64,000 bases of DNA, taken from Cyanobium sp. CZS25K. GTDB lineage: Bacteria; Cyanobacteriota; Cyanobacteriia; PCC-6307; Cyanobiaceae. A program made the position numbers and the translations under genes. The stretch spans positions 1 to 64,000 of the forward strand of contig JAUCZB010000008.1 in assembly GCA_030373325.1 (NCBI GenBank). Direction: 5' to 3'. Shown piece by piece: positions 29,479 to 40,620 of this stretch. The notes beneath the pieces are model-generated. The model was not told the origin of the DNA. It made no database searches and was given only the letters and a program-made list of their open reading frames with translations. How positions within the stretch are numbered: the stretch's first letter is position 1; every line of letters starts with the position of its first letter.

Positions 29479-30239
29479 GCCGCCAGTCGCGAGGAGTTCA
29501 ACGCCAGCTTCAGCCGCCTGTTCGCCTGGAGCGGTGGCGGCCTGCTGCTGGTGTTTCTGGCCTTCGTTCTGGTCGATTCCCTGCCCCTTCAGCTGCTCAA
29601 TCCGGCCTGGCAACTGCGGTTCACGAACCGCATGATCAACACCCCCCTCCAGGCCCTGCTGGGTTTTCTGCTGCTGCACCTGGCGCTCTACATCGAGCCC
29701 GCCAACGGCTTCCTGCGGGCGCAGCTGGTCACCGCCTGCCAGTGGGCCATCTTTATGGTGTTCGCCTTCCTGCTGCTGGTGCCGCTGCAGGGTGTGGCCA
29801 CCTTTCGTGTCCTGTCCCAGGCGCAGGGCACCCAGGCGGCCCAGCGCAACGTGCTCGGCGACCGGGTGAGGATGACCCGCCATTCCATCGAAGCGGCCAC
29901 CAGCCCGGAAGACCTGCAGGCCCGGTTCTCCCGCCTCCAGGCCCTCCGCCCCCAGCCGCCCTCAGCCTGCCCCTGGGCGAACTGAAGCGCAACCTGCTCG
30001 ATGAACTGCAGAAAACGGAGAGCCGCGCCTCCAACCGGATCAGCGGGCCCGCCCCCACCGACGTCTGGGTCCTCGGTCAGGGCGTGGTCAGGGTCTGCAT
30101 CGCATCGCTGGGTTTCGCCGTGGCCTTCGCCGCCGGAGCGCAGCGGCCGGCTGCGCCCCTCACCCTTCTGCAGCAACTGGCCAAACGGATGGAGATCCAG
30201 CTCGGACGGCGCCCGAAGTCCAGCCGACGCGCCCCCTGA
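29479..30239 (+). pseudogene. HpsJ-like membrane protein, probable pseudogene (no start, frameshift)
   Basis: Frame 1 (29479-29985) has FNASFSRLFAWSGGGLLLVFLAFVLVDSLPLQLLNPAWQLRF...; coding continues in another frame (...LSLPLGELKRNLLDELQKTESRASNRISGPAP...LGQGVVRVCIASLGFAVAF); in-frame TAA at 29476 with no start before the first TM helix. Confidence 0.6.
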
Positions 30240-30345
30240 GCTCCGCCACCGAGGAGGCGCCGACGTGCCGCTTGAATGGGCTCCACCGGATCGCAAGGTC
30301 TTGCCGACGGCCAGGGGGAGAAGACAACGCAGGCCGGCCGCGCCC

Positions 30346-31926
30346 ATGGCCACCCTGGCCACTCTGCTGCTGGCGCTGCCGCTGCTGGCGGGCTGTCAGC
30401 CGTCCGGGCCCCGCCGGTCCCTGGTGGTGGCGAGCAAGAGCCGCATCGATTCCCTCGATCCGGTGCAGGCCTCCCGCATCGGCGTGATGCAGGTGCTCAG
30501 CGGCCTGGGGGACCCCCTGTATGCCATCGACAGCAACGGCCGCCTCGAACCTCGGCTGGCCACCGCCCTGCCGCTGCTGAGCAGCGATGGACGGCGGGCC
30601 CGCATTCCCCTGCGCCGGGGGGTGCTCTTTCACGACGGCACCCGCTTCGATGCCGCCGCCATGGCGTTCTCGCTGCGCCGCTTCATGGCGATCGGCACCC
30701 TGGGCTATCAGCTGAGCGGTCGGGTCGAGGCGGTGAGGGTCACCGCTCCCTATGAGATCGAGCTGGTTCTGAAGCGCCCCTTCAGCCCGCTGCCGCGGCT
30801 GCTCAGCGCCATCTTCCTCACCCCGGTCTCCCCCACGGCCTACCGGCTGCACCGGGACAAGCCCCTGCACGATCGCTTCGTGGGCACCGGCCCCTACAGC
30901 CTGGCCTTCTTCGGTGGCCAGCAGCAGCGGCTCAAACCCTGGGAGCGCTACTGGGGCCGACGGCCGGACAACGCGGGCATCGACCTGGTCACCCTGAGCA
31001 ACTCCACCGCCCTGTTCGGTGCCCTGCGCAGCGGCGAAATCGACCTGCTGCTCAACAGCGGCCTGGAGATCGACCATCAGCAGGCCCTGCATCGGGAAGC
31101 CGCGGCCGGCTGGCTGCGGGAAGCGGTCGGTCCCTCCCAGGAGATTGCGCTGGTGTCCCTGCTGAGCGACCAGCCTCCGCTGAACCGACCGGGCCTGCGT
31201 CAGGCCGTGGCCCGCAGTCTGGACCGGGCCACCATCGCCCAGCGGGTGACCCTGGGACTGCGTTCCCCCCAGCGGCAGCTGATCCCTCCCGATCTGCCGG
31301 GCTCCGATCCCACCGCCTGGCCCGCCTACGACCCGGCCGGGGCGCGTGCCCTTTACCGCCAGGCCGGTTATTGCAGGGGCCGGGTGCTCACCCTGCCGCT
31401 CACCTATCGCTCCGACATCCCCACCGACCGTCTGTTTGCCCTCACCTGGCAGGCCCAGCTGCGCCGTGACCTGGGCGATTGCGTGACCCTGGAGGTGAGC
31501 GGCATGGAGTCCACCACCGCCTACTCCCAGCTCGACAAAGGCGCCCTGACGATGCTCTTCTACGACTGGATCGGCGACTATCCCGATGCGGAGAACTTCC
31601 TGATGCCGCTGCTCTCCTGCAGCAAGGCCGAGGGGAACCGGTGCCTGGAGGGCAACAGCGTGCTGGGAGGCAGCTTCTGGACGGCGCCGGGACTGGAGGC
31701 CGAACTGCAGCGCAGCAGCCAGCTGGATGGCCCCGAGCGGACCGCCCTGCTGGTCGCCATCCAGCGCCGCGTCGCCGCGGCCAACCCCTACCTGCCGGTG
31801 TGGCTGAGTGCCCCGGCGGCCTGGGGGGGACTGGGCCTCAGCCGGCCCCGTTTCGACGGCTCCGGCCGGGTGATCCTGGGCGAACTGCGCCGTCTGCCCG
31901 GCACCGTCGGGGCCCGGCAGCCATGA
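30346..31926 (+). CDS. ABC transporter substrate-binding lipoprotein (peptide/nickel family 5)
   Basis: Lipobox LLAGC; IDSLDPVQASRIGVMQVL...RRGVLFHDGTRFDAAAMAFSLRRF...GTGPYSLAFF. Confidence 0.92.
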   Translation: MATLATLLLALPLLAGCQPSGPRRSLVVASKSRIDSLDPVQASRIGVMQVLSGLGDPLYAIDSNGRLEPRLATALPLLSSDGRRARIPLRRGVLFHDGTRFDAAAMAFSLRRFMAIGTLGYQLSGRVEAVRVTAPYEIELVLKRPFSPLPRLLSAIFLTPVSPTAYRLHRDKPLHDRFVGTGPYSLAFFGGQQQRLKPWERYWGRRPDNAGIDLVTLSNSTALFGALRSGEIDLLLNSGLEIDHQQALHREAAAGWLREAVGPSQEIALVSLLSDQPPLNRPGLRQAVARSLDRATIAQRVTLGLRSPQRQLIPPDLPGSDPTAWPAYDPAGARALYRQAGYCRGRVLTLPLTYRSDIPTDRLFALTWQAQLRRDLGDCVTLEVSGMESTTAYSQLDKGALTMLFYDWIGDYPDAENFLMPLLSCSKAEGNRCLEGNSVLGGSFWTAPGLEAELQRSSQLDGPERTALLVAIQRRVAAANPYLPVWLSAPAAWGGLGLSRPRFDGSGRVILGELRRLPGTVGARQP

Positions 31927-32942
31927 GCCGGCGTTCCGACCTGGCGCGCTACCTTGCCTCCCGGCTGGCCCTGGCGCCGCTGATGCTCTGGCTGATCGCC
32001 ACGCTGGTGTTCCTGCTGCTGCGGGTGGCCCCCGGCGATCCGATCGACGCCCTGCTCGGCACCCGTGCCCCGGAGTCGGCCCGCGCCGCCCTGCGGGCCC
32101 AGCTTGGCCTGGATCGCCCCCTGGGCGAGCAGTACGGGCACTTCCTGGGGCATCTGCTGCAGGGCGATCTGGGTCAATCGCTCACCAACGGCGAACCGGT
32201 GACCCGCATCATCCAGACCAGCCTGCCGGCCAGCCTGGAGCTCGGCGTGGTGGCGCTGCTGCTGGCCGCCATCGTGGGGCTGGCGGTGGGGTTCAGCGGC
32301 ATCGCCCGCCCTGAGGGACGCCTCGATCTGGCCGGCCGGCTCTACGGCATCAGCACCTACGCCCTGCCCCCCTTCTGGGCGGCGATGGTGGTCCAGCTGG
32401 TCTTCGCCGTGTGGCTGGGCTGGCTGCCGGTGGGGGGGCGCTTCCCCGCCACCCTGGCGCCGCCGCAGGGTTCGGGATTCTATCTGCTCGACAGCCTCAG
32501 GGCCGGCGACTGGCAGCAGCTGGTCGGCAGCCTGCGCCACCTCGTGCTGCCGGCCGCCACCCTGGGTGTGCTGCTGAGCGGCATCTTCACCAATGCCCTG
32601 CGGCTCAACCTGCGCCGTGCCCTCGGCTCCGACTACGTGGAGGCCGCCCGCAGCCGGGGCCTGAGCGAACGGCGGGTGGTGCTGCACCACGCCCTCCCCA
32701 ATGCCCTGCTGCCCGTGCTCACGATCACCGGCATCACGGTGGCCTCCCTGATCGGCGGTGCCCTGCTGATCGAGGTCACCTTCTCCTGGCCCGGCATCGC
32801 CTTCCGCCTGCAGGAAGCGATCGCCCAGCGCGACTACCCCCTGGTGCAGGGCATCGTGGTGGTGGTGGCGGCCCTGGTGGTGCTGGTGACCGTGCTGGTG
32901 GACCTGGTGGTGGCCCTGCTGGATCCACGCATCCGCTTCTGA
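31923..32942 (+). CDS. ABC transporter permease, DppB/OppB family
   Basis: FLLLRVAPGDPIDALLG...LGLDRPLGEQYGHFL...VEAARSRGLSERRVVLHHALPNALLPVLTITG; ATGA overlap with the substrate-binding gene. Confidence 0.95.
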   Translation: MSRRSDLARYLASRLALAPLMLWLIATLVFLLLRVAPGDPIDALLGTRAPESARAALRAQLGLDRPLGEQYGHFLGHLLQGDLGQSLTNGEPVTRIIQTSLPASLELGVVALLLAAIVGLAVGFSGIARPEGRLDLAGRLYGISTYALPPFWAAMVVQLVFAVWLGWLPVGGRFPATLAPPQGSGFYLLDSLRAGDWQQLVGSLRHLVLPAATLGVLLSGIFTNALRLNLRRALGSDYVEAARSRGLSERRVVLHHALPNALLPVLTITGITVASLIGGALLIEVTFSWPGIAFRLQEAIAQRDYPLVQGIVVVVAALVVLVTVLVDLVVALLDPRIRF

Positions 32943-32970
32943 GTTCGGGGCTCCGAGCCAGGCAGGCCGT

Positions 32971-34575
32971 TCAGGGCTGCTGGCCGGTCTGCCAGCGCCG
33001 GGCGGCGGCGGCGTCGAGCACGTCGAGGGTCACCCCCTGCTGCACCCGCCGCTGGACGGGCAGCAGCAAGGGCTGTTGCAGGGTCCGGAGGTACTCGGTG
33101 GTGAGCCGCAGCAGCCCCGACTGCACCCGGGCCGGATCCACCCCCACCAGCTCCTCATCGAGGCGGAACAGCACCTCATCGGTGGCCGTCAGCCGCACAG
33201 GGGAGAAGTGGCTGCCGCCCTCCACCATCACCAGCCGACTGCGGGGATCCCCCCCCTGGAGAAACAGGCGCAGCTGCTCCTCGAGGGGGGGCGTCACCAG
33301 ATCGAGGCTGCCGCCGACCATCAGCATCGGCACCTCCAGGGACGCCAGCCCCCGCCGGGGCCAGAGCAGGCTGCCGAAGCCGTTGAACAGCACCAGTCCC
33401 CGCAGGTCGGCGGGAGGGTCGGACCGCTGCGGCAGGTCGATGCTTGCAAGCTGGCACTGCAGCAGCCGGGAGGGGTTGGCGATCGGCAGGCGGTCGAGGG
33501 CCTTGCGGCAGCGCTCCCCGAGGCCGGGTTCCGGTCTCACCCCTGCCGCCAGCAGGGCGGAGAGGGCCCCCATCGAATGGCCGAGGAGCACCACGCCCTT
33601 GCCCTGCACAGGCAGCTCGCCCCGGCGCTGGGCCGCCAGCACCGCCTCGATGTCGGCCAGCCGGAGAGCCAGCGTCTCGGCTCCCGGCGGGGGGCGCTGA
33701 CCGTCGAGGGCGGCCTTGAGGGCAGGGCCATCACTGCCGGGGTGCTGGAGCACCACCACCGGCCAGCCCCGTTCCGCCAGCTCGCTGGCCAGCCAGCCGA
33801 ACTGGTCGGCATTGCCCCCCAGCCCTGGCATCAGCAGCAACCAGGGAGGCTCCGGGGTCGCGTTGCGCTGCGGCCCCGCCATGGACAGCGCCGGCCAGAC
33901 CTCCAGGGGCAGGGGCTGCTGGCGGTGCCCCACCGCCAGCCCCTGGCGGTGGGGCCTCTTTGCGGTGCGATCCCCGAAGGCGAAGGGAACCGTGCGGCGC
34001 TCCGGCAGCGGCATGGCCTTGAGACGCTCCAGGGCGTGGCGCTGCAGGTCGATCTGCTGACGCCACTGCAGCGCCAGGTCGTAGAGGCCATCGAGCTGGA
34101 GGCTCAACCGTTGCACGGGCAGGGCCCGCAGCAGGCCGATGGTGGAGACGTCCTGGCGCGTCTCCAGCAGGCGCCGCAGGGTGGTCTGCAGCACGGCCGT
34201 GGTGCTGCGGCCGTCGCCGGTGGTGAGCAGGTCACCGAGGCGGGCCAGCATCTGGCTGCCGGCCCAGCTGTCGAGCAGCTGCTGGCCGAAGCTGGTGTCC
34301 CGCAGCAGGGGGGCCCGCAGCAGGGTCTTGAGGTCCCGGCGGCTGCCGGGATCGAGCAGGTCCAGCCAGACCGCCAGATCCCCTCCAGCGCCGCCGCGCT
34401 CGCCCGGGTTCCGGGACCAGCCGTCGAGCTGCTCGAGGCTCACCGGGATCTCCAGCCCGTCGAAACGGAGCTCCAGCACCTCCGCGGCGCCGGCCGGCGG
34501 CGCCAGGCCCGGCAGTGCGATCAGCAGACTGGCGAGCAGACCCTTGAGACGTTGAAGGCGGTGTGAAACAGGCAC
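32971..34575 (-). CDS. Secreted alpha/beta hydrolase (DUF1400 type)
   Basis: Signal peptide; LRFDGLEIPVSLEQLDGW...; GXSXG-type VLLGHSMGALSALLAAG; LMVGGSLDLVTP. Confidence 0.85.
   Translation of the reverse strand: MPVSHRLQRLKGLLASLLIALPGLAPPAGAAEVLELRFDGLEIPVSLEQLDGWSRNPGERGGAGGDLAVWLDLLDPGSRRDLKTLLRAPLLRDTSFGQQLLDSWAGSQMLARLGDLLTTGDGRSTTAVLQTTLRRLLETRQDVSTIGLLRALPVQRLSLQLDGLYDLALQWRQQIDLQRHALERLKAMPLPERRTVPFAFGDRTAKRPHRQGLAVGHRQQPLPLEVWPALSMAGPQRNATPEPPWLLLMPGLGGNADQFGWLASELAERGWPVVVLQHPGSDGPALKAALDGQRPPPGAETLALRLADIEAVLAAQRRGELPVQGKGVVLLGHSMGALSALLAAGVRPEPGLGERCRKALDRLPIANPSRLLQCQLASIDLPQRSDPPADLRGLVLFNGFGSLLWPRRGLASLEVPMLMVGGSLDLVTPPLEEQLRLFLQGGDPRSRLVMVEGGSHFSPVRLTATDEVLFRLDEELVGVDPARVQSGLLRLTTEYLRTLQQPLLLPVQRRVQQGVTLDVLDAAAARRWQTGQQP
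33919..33954. repeat. Alternating inverted 9-mers forming mutually exclusive triloop hairpins
   Basis: CTGGCGGTG-CCC-CACCGCCAG-CCC-CTGGCGGTG; includes perfect 12-bp stem CCCCACCGCCAG/CTGGCGGTGGGG at 33928-33954. Confidence 0.95.
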
Positions 34576-35786
34576 AGGGAAGGGCCAGGGCGTGGTCCTG
34601 GTTCACCCAGTTTCCAGCAGCCCTGCGCGAAGTGGCCCTGATCCGCACGATCGCGATGCTGGGGGCGGGCGGCGTGCTCTATCTGACGCCGATGGTGTTC
34701 CACCACGCGGACTTCAGCGCCGGCCGCGTCACCGAAGGTCTGGCCCTGGCCGCCGTGGCGGGCACCCTGGGCCGGCTCCTGAGTGGTCTCCTGCTGGATC
34801 GGGGCCTGAACTGTGCCGTCCCGGTGCTGCTGGCGGCCCTGATGGCGATCGCCGGCGACGCCCGGCTGATGGTCGCCGGGTCCTATGGCGGCTACCTGCA
34901 GGGCCAGGTGCTGCTGGGTGTGGCCGTGGGCTTCTACTGGCCGGCGATCGAGCTGGCGGTGCCGCTCAGCTGTGCGCCGATGCGTTCAGGCCGGGCCTTC
35001 GCCCTGATGCGCAGCGCCGATGCCCTCGGCGTCGCCACCGGGGCCCTGGTCGGAGCCGTGCTCGCCTGGCGGGGATGGCTGCGGGGGATCTACGCCGTGG
35101 ACATCGTCTGCATGCTGGTGCTGCTGCTGGTGCTGATGCGCCAGGGGCTGCCGGATCCCAGGCCGCGGCAGCGGCTGGCGCACCCCAGCCCCTGGGGCGA
35201 CTGGCTCCCCGGCCTGACGCCGCTGCTGGCGATCGCGGTGCTGGCCACGGCGATGCTGGCCCTGATCCAGAGCGCCCTGCCCCTGGATCTGGTGCGGGGC
35301 AGCCTGCTGCGCCGGGCCTTGCCGGACAGTCTCGGGGCCCTCACCATCGGTCTCCAGCTGGGGCTGTTGGTGCTGCTCCAATGGCCGGTGGGTCAGGCCC
35401 TGGCCCAACGTCCGGTGACGACGGGTCTGAATCTCAGCCTGCTGTGCTTCACGGCCGGCAACCTGCTGCTGGCGGCCTCGGCCTTCAGCGAACGGGGCCT
35501 GGCGCTGCTGCTGCTGGCCCAGCTGCCCCTGGCCCTTGGGGTGGCCTCGTTCCTTCCCACCGTCACCGAAGCGGTGGTGGAATGCAGCCCGATCGAGCAC
35601 CAGGGACTGGCCCTGGCCCTGCTGTCCCAGTGTTTCGCCATCAGCGGCCTCGGAGCCCCGCTGCTCGCGGGCCGGCTGCTGGACGGGCAGGGCCATGGGG
35701 CCGGTCTCTGGCTGCTGATGGCCCTGGCCTGCCTCGGGGGTCTGCTGCTGGTGCGGCGCCTAGGTTCCGGCCGGGCGTTCGGCTGA
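34563..35786 (+). CDS. MFS transporter
   Basis: Twelve-TM-like hydrophobic profile; GTLGRLLSGLLLDRGLNC and similar loop motifs. Confidence 0.85.
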   Translation: MKQAQGRARAWSWFTQFPAALREVALIRTIAMLGAGGVLYLTPMVFHHADFSAGRVTEGLALAAVAGTLGRLLSGLLLDRGLNCAVPVLLAALMAIAGDARLMVAGSYGGYLQGQVLLGVAVGFYWPAIELAVPLSCAPMRSGRAFALMRSADALGVATGALVGAVLAWRGWLRGIYAVDIVCMLVLLLVLMRQGLPDPRPRQRLAHPSPWGDWLPGLTPLLAIAVLATAMLALIQSALPLDLVRGSLLRRALPDSLGALTIGLQLGLLVLLQWPVGQALAQRPVTTGLNLSLLCFTAGNLLLAASAFSERGLALLLLAQLPLALGVASFLPTVTEAVVECSPIEHQGLALALLSQCFAISGLGAPLLAGRLLDGQGHGAGLWLLMALACLGGLLLVRRLGSGRAFG

Positions 35787-35993
35787 GGCGGCCGCCTGCT
35801 TCTCGACCCAGGCCTCGTGGGGCAGGGGCTCGGTGCCGTATTCCCAGTCGTCGTAATCCGGATCGTTGCGGATCTGGCGATGGATCTCTTTCTGAGCCTC
35901 GAAGTTATGGGGATGCTCAGCCGGATTCCGGCTGGAATCACCGGCATCGCCAGGCGCCGGGGACGGGATCCCCGAATGGTTCGTTGCTGCCAT
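35760..35993 (-). CDS. Small conserved hypothetical protein (77 aa)
   Basis: MAATNHSGIPSPAPGDAGDSSRNPAEHPHNFEAQKEIHRQIRNDPDYDDWEYGTEPLPHEAWVEKQAAA; hydrophilic; convergent overlap with the MFS gene. Confidence 0.6.
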   Translation of the reverse strand: MAATNHSGIPSPAPGDAGDSSRNPAEHPHNFEAQKEIHRQIRNDPDYDDWEYGTEPLPHEAWVEKQAAASAERPAGT

Positions 35994-36027
35994 GGCCCTT
36001 CGCTCCTGCTCGGACCATCCTCGCCGA

Positions 36028-37194
36028 TCAGCCACCCCGCAGACCATCGAGACGGTCGGCGTAACCGGTGAGCTCGCCGTAGCCACGGCCCCGGAGCGGC
36101 CGCTCACCACGCTGCCCCTCGTAGCGCAGGGCCCCCTCCCAGTAGGTGGCCGAGGTGGTGATCAGTTCCTGGTCGGCCATTAGCGGGGTGATCGCCAGCG
36201 TGAGGTCCAGTCTTGGAACGCGGAGCGTCCAGGCCGCCGGATAGCGGGCACCGCTGTGGGGGCTGTGCCAGCGGCCGGTGACCGTGAGCTCGAAATCGTC
36301 GGCATCCAGCGCCACCTCGTCCTGGCCGTCGATCCAGCGGCCGCCGCTGAACGGCTCCTTGCTGCCGTCCTCCCCGCGCAGGCCATAGAGCATCAGGGCG
36401 GAGCCGTCGTCGAACTGGGCGGAGAACCAGTCCCAGCCGACGGTGCCAGGGCTCAGGACGCTGGTGGAGAACTCATGGTCCTTCCAGCTGACCCCGTGGA
36501 CGGCATGGGTGCGGCCCGCCACCGTGATCGAGCCGTCGGTGGGCTGCTGGACCAGGGAGTAATAGTGCGAGGCGTTGCCGGGTTCGGGGCCCTTGCGGCT
36601 GAGACCGTCCCGGCCCTGGAGCACGGGGGGCCGGCTCTGGCCGAGGCTCAGGTCGATGGCCATGGCACCGGTGCCGGCCCGCAGCCGCACCCGATCGGGA
36701 CCCTCGGCATCAATGCGCCAGTCGTTGAGCCACACCGCGTAGGGGTCGGACGCGGCCCCGGCCAGGCCCAGGGCGCCCCGGGCGAAGCGCTCCTCCTGCA
36801 GAAAGGTGTCGGCGGCGATGTCGCTCACCGTGACATGGGCGGAATACACCTGGGGGGTGCGCCAGGGAGACGACTGGCCGTCGTCAGCCGTTCCCCCTGG
36901 AGCCTCGGCCTGAAGGGCCTGGCGGAAGATCGTGAACTGGTACCCGAAGGGCCGACCTTCATCGCTTTCCAGGTTGCCTGTGTAGTACCACCACTCGGTC
37001 TGGTACTCGGGATGGGCGGCGAAATCGGCCGGGAAACGCCACGGACGGGGGGTGAGGGCGCGGACAAACCCCTCGGGCGCCGGCACCTCGCCCCATTGAA
37101 TGCTGCTCGCCCCGGCAGGGGACGGTCCGGCCAGGAGCAGCAGCGCAAGAGCCACCAAGGCCACCAGGATCCGCAGGGGACGGGAAGGCCTCAT
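36028..37194 (-). CDS. AttH/CrtC-like lipocalin-domain protein
   Basis: Signal peptide; RPWRFPADFAAHPEYQTEWWYYTGNLESDEGRPFGYQFTIFRQAL; SWKDHEFSTSVLSPGTVGWDWFSAQFDDGSALMLYGLR. Confidence 0.88.
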   Translation of the reverse strand: MRPSRPLRILVALVALALLLLAGPSPAGASSIQWGEVPAPEGFVRALTPRPWRFPADFAAHPEYQTEWWYYTGNLESDEGRPFGYQFTIFRQALQAEAPGGTADDGQSSPWRTPQVYSAHVTVSDIAADTFLQEERFARGALGLAGAASDPYAVWLNDWRIDAEGPDRVRLRAGTGAMAIDLSLGQSRPPVLQGRDGLSRKGPEPGNASHYYSLVQQPTDGSITVAGRTHAVHGVSWKDHEFSTSVLSPGTVGWDWFSAQFDDGSALMLYGLRGEDGSKEPFSGGRWIDGQDEVALDADDFELTVTGRWHSPHSGARYPAAWTLRVPRLDLTLAITPLMADQELITTSATYWEGALRYEGQRGERPLRGRGYGELTGYADRLDGLRGG

Positions 37195-39823
37195 TCCTGC
37201 CGCAACGCCTCACTGATGTTCATGCGACCGAGGCGCCGGGCCGGGTAAAGGCCCGCCAGCACGGCGGCCCCCACCGCGATCAGAAGGGACTGGCAGAAGA
37301 AACGCGGTTCCAGGGCGATCTGCAGGGTCCAGCCGAAGGAGCGCACGTTGATCACGTGCACCAGCACCCAGGCCAGCACGAAGCCCAGGGGCATGGAGCA
37401 GACCCCCGCCACCAGGCCCATCAGGCCGGTCTCCAGCAGGGTAAGGCGCCCCAGCTGCCAGGGCGTCATGCCGGTGGCTCGCAGCACGGCGAACTCCCGG
37501 CCCCGCTCCAGCTGCAGGCTCATCAAGGTGCTGAGGATGCCGATGAAGGCCACCACCACGGTGAGCAGCTGCAACGCACCGGTGATGGCGAAGGTGCGAT
37601 CGAAGATCTCCAGCGATCCCTGCCGCAGGGAGCCGTTGGTCTGCACCAGCAGATTCTGGCGGGAGCGGAAGCCGTCCCTCAGCTCAGCGGCCACGGCTTC
37701 GGCATCCACGCCAGGGGCCAGGAACAGGCCCAGGGAGGCCACGCTGTCGTCGTGCCAGAGCTCCTCCACCTGGGAGCGGTCCATCAGCACACTGCCGCGA
37801 TCGGAGGAATAGTCGTAGAAGACGGCGATCACCGCAAAGCTGCGCTCACCGGCGGGCGTTTCCAGCGTGACCCGCTCCGGGATGGCTCGCCCCCCGTCCC
37901 GCAGGTAGACGGCCTCGGAGAGGATCACCCCCTCGCGGGCCTCCAGGGCGGCGAAGGGGTCGTCGAGACCCGGACGAATCCAGGCGTAGGGCCTGCGGCC
38001 GGCAGACACATCGCCCCCGGCGGCGATCAGGGTGATGTCCCGGTCCTGCTCGACCAGGTGCACATCGAAGTTGTTGTAGGTGACCATGGCCCGCAGGTCG
38101 GGACGCTCGGCAATGGCCGAGACAATGGCGGGATCCACCTTGCCCAGCACCCGGTTGGCCGTGGTGCTGGGGGGAGAGACGAACAGATCGGCCTGGAGGG
38201 TCTGGTCGAGCCAGCTGACCACCGTGCCCCGGAAGGAGCCGATCATGATCGAGAGGCCCACGATCACCGACACCGCCACCATCAGGGCCGCCACGGCCAC
38301 GGCGGTGCGGCTGAGGGAGCGCAGGATGTCGCGGGGGGCCAGGCGGGCCACCACCCCCAGGCCGCGGCTGGCCCGGCCCAGGGCCTCCATGGCGGCGACC
38401 AGCAGCGGTGGCATCAGCAGGGCGGCACCCATCAGCAGGGCGAACAGACCGGCGAAGGCGGGCACCAGGCCGCGGCTGTCCCAGCGGAGCAACAGCACCC
38501 CGAGGCTGCCGCTGAGGCTGGCCGCCAGCAGGAACCAGGGCAGCCGCCGCCGCCAGCCGGCCTCCAGGCTGGAGCGCTGCAGGGTCATCTGGGGCGGTAT
38601 GGCCATCGCCTCCCAGGCCGGCAGGGCGGAGGCCAGCAGCGCCGAGGCCACCCCCACCAGCATTCCCTTGGCCAGGGTGAACCCTGACAGGCTGATCTGC
38701 CGTACCGATACCACGAAGTAAAAGTCGTTGATCGTCTGGGTGATCAGCCCAACAACGGTGCGCCCCAGCACCACCCCCAGGCCCAGGCCCAGCAGGGACC
38801 CCACCAGGCTGAACAGGGCCGCCTCGCCCAGGATGAGGGCAAACAGCTGGCCCCGGGTCACCCCCAGGCAGCGCAGCACCCCGAACAGGCCGCGGCGCTG
38901 CACCACGCTGAAGGTGACGGTGTTGTAGATGAGAAAGATGCCCACCACCATGGCCAGCAGGCTCATGGCGGTGAGGTTGAGCTCAAAGGCGGCCGTCATC
39001 TGCTGCACGGCGTTGCCGCGCGCCGCGGCGGTCTCCAGCTTCAGCCCCTGGGGCAGCCAGGCCCTGAGCTCCATCTCCTGGGAGGGGGTGTCCAGGATCA
39101 GATCGATGTGACCCAGCGCCGGGGTCCCCCCTGTGCCTGCGGTGGCGAGCAGGTCCTGGGCGGTGGCGATGTCCACCAGCAGCAGCGTCTCCAGGCCCCG
39201 GCGCTCCAGGGCCCCATCGCTGCGGAGGCTGCCCACCAGCCGCAGGGCCGTTGTCCGCCCGGCCAGATCGAGATGCAAGCTGCCGGAGCCGTCGGCGGCG
39301 CCGGGATGGAGGCCGAAGCGCTCGGCGGCCTCGGCGGCGATCACGGCCGTGCCGGGCTCGCTGAGGAAGGGCACGAAGCCCCTGCCCCCTGCCTTGCCGC
39401 CGCCCCCCTGACCATCGCCGTCGCCGCCCAGCAGGCCCCGGAAGGGCGCCTCGCTGAACAGATCGACCCCCACGACCCGCATCAGTTCCCCGCCCAGTTC
39501 CTCGACCCTGCCGTAGCCCTCGATCACCGGGGCGGCGGGGATCTGCGGGAAGCGGCGGTGCAGCGCCACAAAGGTGGCATCGGGAACGCCACCGGGACCG
39601 ATGGCCACAACCCGGTGGGTGGTGCGGCCTGTGACGGCATCGGTGGAGAGGGCGAAGGCCCGCTGGGCCGAGCCACTGGCCAGGTCGATCGACACCAGCA
39701 TCGCCACCCCCAGGGCGATGCCCAGGATGCAGAGCAGATACTGCAGCGGGCGGCGACGCCAGCGCCGGGCCGCCAGTCGCCACAGGGGCCCGTTGCGGAC
39801 CACGGGCGGGTGATCCCCTGCGC

Positions 39824-39827
<4 letters not shown>
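37191..39827 (-). CDS. FtsX/MacB-family ABC transporter permease (large two-module protein)
   Basis: 878 aa with repeated FtsX-like TM blocks; [26 protein letters not shown] motif. Confidence 0.92.
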
Positions 39828-40558
<731 letters not shown>

Positions 40559-40620
40559 TCACCAACAGACCTTGCGGACGTCACCACGGGAGCAGGACCA
40601 AGGTAAGGACGCAGCCCCGC

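Noticed and set aside
30346-32942. Incomplete peptide ABC transporter (SBP plus one permease only)
   Set aside because: The remaining permease and ATPases are commonly encoded elsewhere in cyanobacteria; not informative alone.
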